From NCBI GenBank assembly GCA_944392205.1, contig CALXVV010000003.1, positions 1-37,631 on the forward strand: a stretch of 37,631 nucleotides of DNA. The letters are read 5' to 3'. The notes beneath the pieces are model-generated. The model had not been told where the DNA came from, searched no databases, and saw only the letters and a program-made list of their open reading frames with translations. Positions within the stretch are counted from its first letter, which is position 1. Each line of letters begins with the position of its first letter. Origin of the DNA: an uncultured Alphaproteobacteria bacterium. Its GTDB lineage: Bacteria > Pseudomonadota > Alphaproteobacteria > RF32 > CAG-239. Positions 1 through 7,098 of this stretch are shown here, one piece after another. The translations under genes and the position numbers were made by a program.

Positions 1-2324
1 TCGATGTCGGTATCGCTGAAAGTATTTTCAACCGGCTGGAAAGTCATCGCTAAGGCAAGTGATTTTTTGCCCTCCGGAAGGCTTTCTCCCTCATAGACAT
101 CAAAGATACGAACGTCTGTAATATGTGCTCTGTCGGCGTTCTTAGCTGCCGCAATAACATCAGCCGCCTTAACTGCCTTGTCAACAATAAAGGCCATATC
201 CTTGTCCAGAGGCTGGAAAGCCGAAAGCTCCAGCTTCTTGCGAGCTTTATCATTGCTGGCGCGCGGCAAAGGAATATTGTCCAAGATAACCTCAAAGGCA
301 ACCACACGCTGCTTGATACCGAATTTCTTCAAAACCGAAGGATGCAGCTCACCAAAATAAGCAATCACATTTTTGCCCAAGCGCAAGGCGCCGCTGCGCC
401 CCGGATGATAATAAGCCGGCGCATCGGTTGAAATTTGAGCATTTTCAAAAGGCCCATTGGCAGCGGCAATGGCGGCTAAAGCATCCGCCTTGGCATCAAA
501 AACATCATAAGCACGTTCTTCTTTGCACCAATGCTTTTTAGACGTCATACCAGAGCGAATACCGCTAGCAACCAAGTTTTGCTCTCCCGGCTTGCGGCCA
601 TAAAATACCGGCCCACATTCAAAGATAGACACATCAGAATATCCGCGGGCAATGTTGTTTTTGAGCCCGAGCAAGAGGTTTGGCAATATAGACGGCCTCA
701 TAATATCAAGCTCGGTGGTAATCGGATTATAGAGAGCAACTTTTTCCCTGCCCCCCAGAAAGGCCTCTGCCGTCTTAGAGTCGGTAAAGCTCCAAGTAAC
801 CGTCTCCAACAAACCGCGAGAAGCCAGCTCGTGCTTAACCGTGACAGCACGACGCTGCGCCGGTGTCAGAACTTGTTTGGGAAACTTATCATGAGGCAAA
901 GTCTCAGCCGGAATGGCATCCAACCCAATCATGCGCACAACTTCTTCCACCAAGTCATGCTCGCCCTCAATATCTCCGCGCCAAGTCGGAGAAACGGCTT
1001 TAATGCGGGAGCCTTCATCACTGACTTCAAAACCAAGCTTGGTCAAGATTTCAACGATTTTTTCCTTTGAAACCTCAAGCCCGACAAAATCTTTCATTCT
1101 CTCGGGACGAATATAAGCCACTCTCTTCTCATAATTCTCACCGCCGGCAACAACCTGCTCAGAGGCCTCACCGCCACAAATCTCAAGAATTAGCTGTGTA
1201 GCATAATCAGAACCCAAGATATTAGACATTGGGTCTACCCAACGCTCATAACGATAACGTGAGTCTGAATCGATTTGGAACTTGCGCCCGGTTCTGGCAA
1301 TGCATTCAGGCGTAAACAAAGCACATTCCAAGAACACATTTTTGGTCTCATCACTGCAGCCTTTTTCGGCACCACCCATGATACCGCCCAGGCACTGCAC
1401 GCCCTCATCATCGCAAATCCCCAAAGATTGCGTGTCAAGAGCATATTCTTTGTCCTCTAATGAGACAAATTTTTCACCCTCTTTGGCCATCCGCACACAA
1501 ATATCACCTTTGAGCTTGTCGGCATCAAAAACGTGCAACGGCCGCGCCATATCATAGTTAATATAGTTAGTGATATCAACAAGCGGAGAGATAGAGCGCA
1601 AGCCAATAGCGACCAAGCGGTCCTTCATCCACTTAGGAGTTTCTGCCTTGTTGTTAACATTGCGAATATAGCGCCCAACATAAGTCGGGCAAGCTTTCAA
1701 ATCTTCAATTATTACATTAATGGGAGACTTGAACGTGCTGTTTTGTTTGGATATTTTCAGGGGCTTCAGAGTGCCAAGTCCGGCTGCTGCCAAATCTCTG
1801 GCAATACCATACACACCCAAACACTCAGCTCTGTTTGGCGTAATGGAAATATCAAAAACCGGGTCAACATTCAAAACCTCTGCCGCACTAACCCCAATTG
1901 GAGTATCTGCAGGCAGGCTGATGATGCCGGAGTGGTCCTCGCCGACACCAAGCTCTTTTTCAGAGCACATCATACCAAAGCTTTCAACCCCGCGGATTTT
2001 GCCGACCTGTATTTTTTCGCCAAAAGCAGGGATCAAGGTTCCGACCGGCGCCAAAATACCAACCATCCCGAGGCTGACATTAGGTGCACCGCATACAATC
2101 TGCAGCACTTCTTTTCCGTCATTAACTTTCAAAACATGCAAATGGTCAGAGTCCGGATGGTTTTGCAAATCTTCAACCTTTGCTGTAACAAAGCCCGCTA
2201 AGTTGCTGGCAGGATTTAAAACTTCCTCAACTTCAAGCCCGATTTTGGTTAATGTCTCGGCAATCTCCTCAACCGAGGCCGTGGTATCCAAATGCTCTTT
2301 CAACCAAGATAATGTAAATTTCAT
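1..2324 (-). CDS. pheT: Phenylalanine--tRNA ligase beta subunit (3' end outside window)
   Basis: Beta chain of the alpha2beta2 cytoplasmic enzyme that charges tRNA-Phe; it carries the tRNA-binding and editing modules. The frame opens with MKFTLSWLKEHLDTTASVEE, the usual PheT start, and stays open to the window edge. A tRNA-binding (EMAP/OB-like) region follows at roughly residues 40-150, then B3/B4 and B5 regions. The last visible residues, FQPVENTFSDTDI, belong to the C-terminal ferredoxin-fold anticodon-binding domain. About 774 codons are visible against about 800 in the family, so only a short C-terminal tail is missing. Its ATG overlaps the pheS stop by 4 nt (ATGA), implying translational coupling. 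Identity is secure; the terminus cannot be seen. Confidence 0.95.
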   Translation of the reverse strand, partial: MKFTLSWLKEHLDTTASVEEIAETLTKIGLEVEEVLNPASNLAGFVTAKVEDLQNHPDSDHLHVLKVNDGKEVLQIVCGAPNVSLGMVGILAPVGTLIPAFGEKIQVGKIRGVESFGMMCSEKELGVGEDHSGIISLPADTPIGVSAAEVLNVDPVFDISITPNRAECLGVYGIARDLAAAGLGTLKPLKISKQNSTFKSPINVIIEDLKACPTYVGRYIRNVNNKAETPKWMKDRLVAIGLRSISPLVDITNYINYDMARPLHVFDADKLKGDICVRMAKEGEKFVSLEDKEYALDTQSLGICDDEGVQCLGGIMGGAEKGCSDETKNVFLECALFTPECIARTGRKFQIDSDSRYRYERWVDPMSNILGSDYATQLILEICGGEASEQVVAGGENYEKRVAYIRPERMKDFVGLEVSKEKIVEILTKLGFEVSDEGSRIKAVSPTWRGDIEGEHDLVEEVVRMIGLDAIPAETLPHDKFPKQVLTPAQRRAVTVKHELASRGLLETVTWSFTDSKTAEAFLGGREKVALYNPITTELDIMRPSILPNLLLGLKNNIARGYSDVSIFECGPVFYGRKPGEQNLVASGIRSGMTSKKHWCKEERAYDVFDAKADALAAIAAANGPFENAQISTDAPAYYHPGRSGALRLGKNVIAYFGELHPSVLKKFGIKQRVVAFEVILDNIPLPRASNDKARKKLELSAFQPLDKDMAFIVDKAVKAADVIAAAKNADRAHITDVRIFDVYEGESLPEGKKSLALAMTFQPVENTFSDTDI

Positions 2325-3424
2325 CGTGCAGCTCCTCCGTTATTGCTCAATCCTCCGGTCATAGACGCCTCATCCAAAGGCACAAAGCCATAATGCTTCA
2401 ACCACCGAACATCAGATTCAAAGAATGTCCGCAAATCAGGAATACCATATTTCAGCATTGCCAAACGGTCCATTCCCACACCAAAGGCAAAGCCTTGATA
2501 TTCATCAGGGTCAATTCCCCCTGCCCGCAAAACATTCGGATGCACCATACCGCAGCCCAAAATTTCAAGCCAGTCATCACCGGCACCGATTTTGAGCTCG
2601 GTCTTTGTCTTTTTGCAGCCGATATCCATCTCGGCCGAGGGCTCGGTAAACGGAAAATAAGAAGGCCGATACCTAACCGGAATATCATCAAGCTCGAAGA
2701 AAGCTTTTACAAAGTCATAAAGACATCCCTTAAGATGCGCCATGGTAATATTTTTATCAATCACCAAACCCTCAACCTGGTGGAACATTGGGGTATGAGT
2801 GGCATCATAATCAGAACGATAAGTTCTGCCCGGAGCAATAATGCGGATAGGCGGTCTTTTGGCTTCCATGGTGCGAATTTGCACGGAAGATGTCTGGGTT
2901 CTGACCACATAGCTGTCATCAAAATTATCGCTTTCCGGGTTAGGGATATAGAAAGTATCCTGCATTTGCCGTGCCGGATGGTTTGCCGGAGTGTTTAAGG
3001 CATTAAAGTTGTGGAACTGGTCCTCAATATCGGGGCCTTCAGCCACCTCAAAGCCCATCTCGCCAAAGATGGCAATAACTTCCTCATAGATTTTAGAAAC
3101 AGGGTGAATTCTGCCCTGATTTTCCGGACGAATAGGCAAAGTAACGTCTATTGTTTCTCTGGCCAGTTTGGCATTAAGCTCCGCTTCGGCCAAAGATTGC
3201 CTGCGCGCATCTAAAGCGTTTTCAATTTCGCTTTTTAGGATATTCAGGCCCTTGCCCATTTCTTTCTTTTCTTCAACCGAAAGAGTTGCCAAGCCCTTCA
3301 TCAGCTCGGTAACGGAGCCTTTTTTGCCGAGCACGTTAACTCTGATATCCTCCAGAGCTTTCAAATCTTGAGCAGCGGCAATTTGCGCCAAAGTCGTTGA
3401 TTTAAGATTTTCAATATTTTCCAT
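2321..3424 (-). CDS. pheS: Phenylalanine--tRNA ligase alpha subunit
   Basis: Catalytic subunit of phenylalanyl-tRNA synthetase. The N-terminal coiled-coil region (about residues 1-90, with LGKKGSVTELMK) is followed by the class II aminoacylation core: HPARQMQDTFYI, RTQTSSVQIRTM and GRTYRSDYDATHTPMFHQVEG (motif 2 region), then GFAFGVGMDRLAMLKYGIPDLR near the C-terminus (motif 3). The 367-residue length is slightly long for the family. I prefer the ATG at 3424: it has a GGTGG element 5 nt upstream and gives the family-like start MENIENLKS. An in-frame ATG at 3436 has no ribosome-binding site. It forms a coupled pair with pheT through a 4-nt overlap and lies downstream of rplT, separated by a hairpin and a candidate promoter. 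Confidence 0.95.
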   Translation of the reverse strand: MENIENLKSTTLAQIAAAQDLKALEDIRVNVLGKKGSVTELMKGLATLSVEEKKEMGKGLNILKSEIENALDARRQSLAEAELNAKLARETIDVTLPIRPENQGRIHPVSKIYEEVIAIFGEMGFEVAEGPDIEDQFHNFNALNTPANHPARQMQDTFYIPNPESDNFDDSYVVRTQTSSVQIRTMEAKRPPIRIIAPGRTYRSDYDATHTPMFHQVEGLVIDKNITMAHLKGCLYDFVKAFFELDDIPVRYRPSYFPFTEPSAEMDIGCKKTKTELKIGAGDDWLEILGCGMVHPNVLRAGGIDPDEYQGFAFGVGMDRLAMLKYGIPDLRTFFESDVRWLKHYGFVPLDEASMTGGLSNNGGAAR

Positions 3425-3444
3425 TTTTTCCACCATGATTTTAA

Positions 3445-3474
3445 AATATAAGAGAGTCTGACCTGATTGCTCAA
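3445..3474 (-). promoter_or_regulatory. Candidate sigma70-type promoter for pheST
   Basis: On the minus strand, TTGAGC (3469-3474) and TATATT (3445-3450) are separated by 18 bp. Transcription would start near 3438, just upstream of the preferred pheS start at 3424 and too close to use the ATG at 3436. The element is embedded in the hairpin at 3451-3485. Pattern match only. Confidence 0.35.
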
Positions 3475-3485
3475 GCAGACTCTCT
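3451..3485 (-). terminator. Hairpin between rplT and pheS
   Basis: A perfect 10-bp inverted repeat (AGAGAGTCTG at 3451-3460, CAGACTCTCT at 3476-3485) with a 15-nt loop lies 25 nt after the rplT stop. The minus-strand RNA continues TATATTTT, a mediocre U tract, so it may act as a partial terminator or attenuator. I saw no Phe-rich leader peptide. Confidence 0.5.
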
Positions 3486-3509
3486 AAATTTTAATTTAAT
3501 TTCCAGCAA

Positions 3510-3869
3510 TTATTTGCTTAAAGAAGCCTTGACCTGGTCAACCAGTTTAGCGAAGGTTTCGGGCTCTTTAACAGCGATATCGGCCAACACTTTACGATCA
3601 AGCTCAATACCAGCTTTGGCGAGCCCGTTCATAAATCGAGAATAGGTCATATCGTGCAAGCGGGTAGCAGCGTTGATACGTTGGATCCACAAAGCACGGA
3701 AATTTCTTTTTTTAGCTCTTCTGTCGCGGTAAGCATATTGCAAAGCCTTTTCGACTTTTTCAACAGCAACTCTAAAGACATTATTATTGCGTCCTCTGTA
3801 GCCTTTAGCCATAGAGATAATTTTTTTATGACGCGCGTGAGCGGTAACACCTCTTTTAATACGTGACAT
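3510..3869 (-). CDS. rplT: 50S ribosomal protein L20
   Basis: Large-subunit protein that binds 23S rRNA early in assembly. The 119-residue product shows the L20 signature throughout: [34 protein letters not shown], then [21 protein letters not shown] and [19 protein letters not shown]. The length is that of the family. An AGGGGAAG ribosome-binding site precedes the ATG. It follows rpmI by 12 nt in the conserved rpmI-rplT order. In many bacteria L20 represses its own operon through the mRNA leader; the structured leader upstream of rpmI is a possible site for that here. Confidence 0.98.
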   Translation of the reverse strand: MSRIKRGVTAHARHKKIISMAKGYRGRNNNVFRVAVEKVEKALQYAYRDRRAKKRNFRALWIQRINAATRLHDMTYSRFMNGLAKAGIELDRKVLADIAVKEPETFAKLVDQVKASLSK

Positions 3870-3881
3870 CTCTGCTTCCCC

Positions 3882-4079
3882 TTACAAATACGGTAAAAAT
3901 TTCTTAACGAGTTTAACATCGACATCAGCCAACAGCACGGTGCCGCGAGCCTGTCTTTTCATTTTAGTACCCTTGTTGAAAAGCAAGTGTCTTTTGAAGG
4001 CAAAATTTCTTTTCAATTTGCCGGTGCCGGTAACGCTGAAGCGTTTTTTAGCGGCACTTTTAGTTTTTAATTTAGGCAT
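3882..4079 (-). CDS. rpmI: 50S ribosomal protein L35
   Basis: Small basic large-subunit protein of 65 residues, the exact family length: [24 protein letters not shown], then [20 protein letters not shown] and a C-terminus at KKFLPYL. A longer open frame extends to 4208, but the ATG at 4079 has an AAGGG ribosome-binding site and the canonical MPKLKTKS start; the upstream extension is the mRNA leader. It is co-transcribed with rplT. The usual upstream partner infC is not here; a non-coding stretch and an oppositely oriented gene occupy that place. Confidence 0.97.
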   Translation of the reverse strand: MPKLKTKSAAKKRFSVTGTGKLKRNFAFKRHLLFNKGTKMKRQARGTVLLADVDVKLVKKFLPYL

Positions 4080-4403
4080 TTTAATCCCTTTCAAAAAATG
4101 ATTACGATGGATTTTCAACGAGTCGGCAGGCATGCCAGTTAGCCCGCGCCACTCGGTTCGGAGGAGTTTATACAACCAAAGTTCGGATATTGCAAGCATT
4201 TTCTTCAAGACTGATCAAGATTTCCTTCCTCTTCTTTTATAATTTAATTTGAACATGACAAAAAAATATGATACAATAAAGCTGTATTTAGACGATATGT
4301 TTATTATTCTGTTAAGTTTCCGGTTGTATGTTTTTTCATGTTACCGTTTTAGACTTTCAGAATATTTGAAATATAGAACATTTACTTACTTAAATATACG
4401 ACT
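4080..4403. other. Intergenic region between rpmI and the repeat-protein gene
   Basis: This 324-bp stretch holds the rpmI leader on the minus side and AT-rich DNA upstream of the plus-strand repeat gene. A weak plus-strand promoter can be drawn (TTGAAA at 4366-4371, 18 bp, TTAAAT at 4390-4395). It would place the transcript start almost at the ATG at 4404, so that mRNA could be nearly leaderless. No convincing gene or RNA is visible. Confidence 0.4.
4117..4158 (-). promoter_or_regulatory. Structured 5' leader hairpin upstream of rpmI
   Basis: The 5' untranslated region of rpmI contains an imperfect long hairpin: AACGAGT (4117-4123) pairs with ACTCGGTT (4151-4158, one bulge), and inside it CGGCAGGC faces GCCCGCGCC. 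Its position matches that of r-protein autoregulatory leaders for the L35-L20 operon in other bacteria. The fold was drawn by eye and resemblance to a known L20 site was not tested. Confidence 0.3.
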
Positions 4404-4877
4404 ATGAAAACTTACTACAACGGTTACGACCAAGATGGTTACGATGACCGCGGCTTTGACCGGGCCGGAATTCACAGAAACGGCACTCGCTTTGATGAGA
4501 ACGGGTTCGACTGCCGCGGAATTCATAAAAATAACACCCGCTTTGATGAGAGCGGTTATGACTGTGATGGTTATGACCGCGACGGTTATGGGCGGGACGG
4601 TTTTAACTTTAACGACGTCGACCGGGAGGGCTATGACCGGGACGGTTTTAACTTTTACAACGTCGACCGAGAGGGTTATGACCGTCGTGGTTTCACCTAT
4701 GGAGGTGTCCATAGAAATGGAACCCTTTTTGATGACGAAGGGTTCGACCGCTTTGGGTTCGACTGCTCTGGGTTCGATCGCCATGGTTTCAACCAAAGGG
4801 GCATTCATCGTAACGAAACCCGTTACGACGAAAAAGGTCTTACCCAAGAAGGATATAAATATTCGAGACTGCGGTAA
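4404..4877 (+). CDS. Tandem G-(Y/F)-D repeat protein, function unknown
   Basis: The 157-residue protein is almost wholly built from short repeats. The basic pentad is G-(Y/F)-D-x-(D/R/E), as in GYDQD GYDDR GFDRA and GYDCD GYDRD GYGRD. Four 12-residue units of the form G-(I/V)-H-(R/K)-N-x-T-x-(F/Y)-D-(E/D)-x interrupt it (GIHRNGTRFDEN, GIHKNNTRFDES, GVHRNGTLFDDE, GIHRNETRYDEK). Two units GFNFNDVDRE/GFNFYNVDRE lie in a near-exact 45-bp DNA duplication. There is no signal peptide, membrane segment or recognisable enzyme domain. The composition (Asp, Gly, Arg, Tyr/Phe) could suit a calcium-binding or scaffold-like repeat, but that is a guess. No Shine-Dalgarno sequence is visible. A strong terminator follows, which supports a real monocistronic gene. 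Other frames here give only low-complexity products. Confidence 0.75.
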   Translation: MKTYYNGYDQDGYDDRGFDRAGIHRNGTRFDENGFDCRGIHKNNTRFDESGYDCDGYDRDGYGRDGFNFNDVDREGYDRDGFNFYNVDREGYDRRGFTYGGVHRNGTLFDDEGFDRFGFDCSGFDRHGFNQRGIHRNETRYDEKGLTQEGYKYSRLR

Positions 4878-4898
4878 TAACCTGGAACAGACACTAGA

Positions 4899-4929
4899 CA
4901 GCAGCGCTTAAAAAGCGCTGCTGTTTTTT
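4899..4929 (+). terminator. Rho-independent terminator of the repeat-protein gene
   Basis: A perfect 11-bp stem (CAGCAGCGCTT at 4899-4909, AAGCGCTGCTG at 4913-4923) with a 3-nt loop is followed by six T. It sits 21 nt after the stop codon. Confidence 0.9.
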
Positions 4930-4960
4930 ATTGCGCAAACACATCGACATAAAAAATCTT

Positions 4961-5680
4961 TTAATAAAAATTCTTACTAACCCTTCCTCTTCCACCGGCT
5001 TCTTCTATTATTCCATCTTTGAGCTCCACCACTCGGTCCATCTGCTGTGCCAACTCCATGTTGTGAGTGGCGACCAAAGCAGATAATCCGGTTTCTTTGA
5101 CAATGGCAATAAGCTCGGCGAAGACGCTTTCTGCCGTTTTTGGGTCCAAATTTCCGGTTGGTTCGTCAGCCAGCAGAAGTTTTGGCGTATTGGCAAGCGC
5201 CCTGGCAATGGCCACCCTCTGCTGCTCTCCGCCCGAAAGCTCGGCCGGACGATGTTTGAGCCTTTTACCAAGCCCCAAACGTTTCAAAAGCTTTTCGGCC
5301 TTTTCACGTGCTGCTTTGGGGTTCACGCCGGCGATCAAAAGCGGCATCATCACATTTTCCACCGCGTCAAAATCCGGCAACAGATTATGGTATTGATAAA
5401 CAAACCCCAAATAATCACGCCGCAAAGAAGTACGCATGGCATCACTCAGTTTAGAGCACTTGAGGCCGTCAAGATAAATCTCCCCTTTGCTTGGTTGCTC
5501 CAAAAGCCCGGCAATCTGCAACAAAGTAGATTTTCCGGCACCCGATGGACCAATAAGGGCCACCACCTCGCCTTTTGCAATATCGAGTTCAATTCCGCGC
5601 AAGACCTCAAGAGTTTGCCCACCCTGCTTAAAGGAGCGCCTGAGGTTTTTAAGTTCCAAAGTCGGTGTTTGTTTATTCAT
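4961..5680 (-). CDS. lolD: Lipoprotein-releasing ABC transporter, ATPase LolD
   Basis: ATPase that powers release of lipoproteins from the inner membrane to the periplasmic carrier LolA. The 239-residue ABC domain shows Walker A GPSGAGKST (residues 44-52), a Q-loop (VYQYHNLLPDF, about 94-104), the ABC signature LSGGEQQR (148-155), Walker B LLLADEP (168-174) and the switch His in VATHNMELA. LLPDFDAVENVMMPLLIAG is typical of LolD/MacB-type ATPases. The start, with a GGAGG site, overlaps the end of the permease gene by 8 nt, so the two are translationally coupled. The MacB-type export family is the main alternative, but the adjacent LolC/E-like permease favours Lol. Confidence 0.92.
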   Translation of the reverse strand: MNKQTPTLELKNLRRSFKQGGQTLEVLRGIELDIAKGEVVALIGPSGAGKSTLLQIAGLLEQPSKGEIYLDGLKCSKLSDAMRTSLRRDYLGFVYQYHNLLPDFDAVENVMMPLLIAGVNPKAAREKAEKLLKRLGLGKRLKHRPAELSGGEQQRVAIARALANTPKLLLADEPTGNLDPKTAESVFAELIAIVKETGLSALVATHNMELAQQMDRVVELKDGIIEEAGGRGRVSKNFY

Positions 5681-6923
5681 AGCGCAAAGCCTCCACAGGA
5701 TCCATCTTTGCGGCCCGATAAGCCGGATAAAGCGTCGCCAAGAAAGAAAGCAACAAGGAAATAACCACCACCGTCAAAACCTCCATATTATCAACCTTGG
5801 CCGGCAGTTTTGAGAGAAAATAGATTTCGGCCGAGAACAAATCGCGCCCCATCAAGGCTTGCAGACCTTGGCGTATTGCCTCAATATTGTGGCAGAACAA
5901 CAGCCCCAAAACCAAACCCAAAGCAGTGCCGACCACGCCGATAAACGCTCCGTCCATAAAGAAAATGCGCATAATCATTCCCTTGGTGGCACCCATTGTG
6001 CGCAAAACGGCCACATCGCGCCCCTTGTCTTTCACCAGCATGATTAAACCGGTGATGATATTAAACGCCGCCACCAAAATAATGAGTGTGAGGATGATAA
6101 ACATCACATTGCGCTCAACATCAATGGCGTTAAAGAAGGCGGCATTTGTCTGTTTCCAGTCATAAACATAGGCTCCGTCGCCGCTGACACTACGCTCAAT
6201 TCCTCTGCGTACGGGAGCAAGCAGACTTTCATCATCTATTGTCACATCAATATGGGTAACGGCGCCTTTGAGACCAAAATAAATTTGCGCGGTCTCAAGC
6301 GGCATAAAGATAAAGTTTGAATCATACTCATACATCCCGGCCTCAAACGTGCCAATCACCTGATAGGACTTCATCCGCGGCACTGTTCCAAAAGCCGTCA
6401 CCTTGCCGTTTGGCGAGATTAAGGTAACCTTATCCCCCGGCACCACGCCCATTTTGGTAGCGAGCCTGATACCCATCACCACATTATCGCCCTTAAAATC
6501 TTCCATATTAACTTTTTTAAAAGCCTCTTTCAAAATCGGTTTTTTGAGAATATCTTGCGCCTCGATACCCCTGATCATAGCGCCTTCGGCAGATTTGCCG
6601 GCAGAAACCAAGAGCTGATTTTCAATCATCGGAATAACCAAGGTCACATGCTCGATTTCAGCCAAATCTTTGACAGCTTCTTTATAATTGTTAAACGGAT
6701 ACCCCAATGGCGACATAATGCCGATATGGCCGTTGATACCCAAAATTCGGCTCAAAAGCTCGTGCCTAAAACCGTTCATCACCGACATCACGATGATAGG
6801 GGTTGCCACCCCCAAGGCAATTCCGGTAAAAGCAAAACCGGTAATCACCGAGATAAACCCTTCTTTTCTTTTGGCCCGCAGATAGCGCTTGGCCACCAAT
6901 CTTTCAAATTTTGAAAACAGCAT
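5673..6923 (-). CDS. lolC: Lipoprotein-releasing ABC transporter permease (LolC/LolE type)
   Basis: Inner-membrane permease of the Lol system. The 416-residue protein begins FERLVAKRYLRAKRKEGFISVITGFAFTGIALGVATPIIVMSVMNGFRHEL, the classic LolC/E start with the first membrane segment. A large periplasmic domain spans about residues 50-265, and three C-terminal membrane segments follow (VMFIILTLIILVAAFNIITGLIMLV, the region after MDGAFIGVVGTALGLVLGLLF, and VLTVVVISLLLSFLATLYPAYRAAKMDPVEALRYE, the FtsX-type ending). GGAGAA precedes the ATG. Many alphaproteobacteria have a single LolC/E-like permease, presumably a homodimer; only one is visible here, so lolC versus lolE is a naming choice. Confidence 0.92.
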   Translation of the reverse strand: MLFSKFERLVAKRYLRAKRKEGFISVITGFAFTGIALGVATPIIVMSVMNGFRHELLSRILGINGHIGIMSPLGYPFNNYKEAVKDLAEIEHVTLVIPMIENQLLVSAGKSAEGAMIRGIEAQDILKKPILKEAFKKVNMEDFKGDNVVMGIRLATKMGVVPGDKVTLISPNGKVTAFGTVPRMKSYQVIGTFEAGMYEYDSNFIFMPLETAQIYFGLKGAVTHIDVTIDDESLLAPVRRGIERSVSGDGAYVYDWKQTNAAFFNAIDVERNVMFIILTLIILVAAFNIITGLIMLVKDKGRDVAVLRTMGATKGMIMRIFFMDGAFIGVVGTALGLVLGLLFCHNIEAIRQGLQALMGRDLFSAEIYFLSKLPAKVDNMEVLTVVVISLLLSFLATLYPAYRAAKMDPVEALRYE

Positions 6924-7046
6924 GCAAATTCTCCGTATACATCTGCATTTATATAGATTTTAAGCGCACTTGACAACACACATAGAGGTTATACACAACC
7001 CTACCGAAGCCGGCAGTGGCATTACTTAGCTATGAGTCGCAAGACT

Positions 7047-7076
7047 AAAAAGCCGCTCCTCACAAAGCGGCTTTTT
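7047..7076 (-). terminator. Terminator of the flagellin gene
   Basis: An 11-bp stem (AAAAAGCCGCT at 7047-7057 with AGCGGCTTTTT at 7066-7076) and an 8-nt loop lie 22 nt beyond the flagellin stop. It is symmetric and could terminate on either strand, but only the minus-strand flagellin gene feeds it. Confidence 0.85.
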
Positions 7077-7098
7077 ACGGCTTGCTGGCGCAAGTGCC

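Noticed and set aside
531-2364. Long plus-strand open frames (531-1070, 1533-2201, 1720-2364)
   Set aside because: They lie opposite the continuous pheT frame, which is clearly homologous to known enzymes.
4386-4847. 153-codon minus-strand open frame opposite the repeat-protein gene
   Set aside because: Low-complexity Val/Thr/Ile product that mirrors the repeats; the plus frame has the regular motif and its own terminator.
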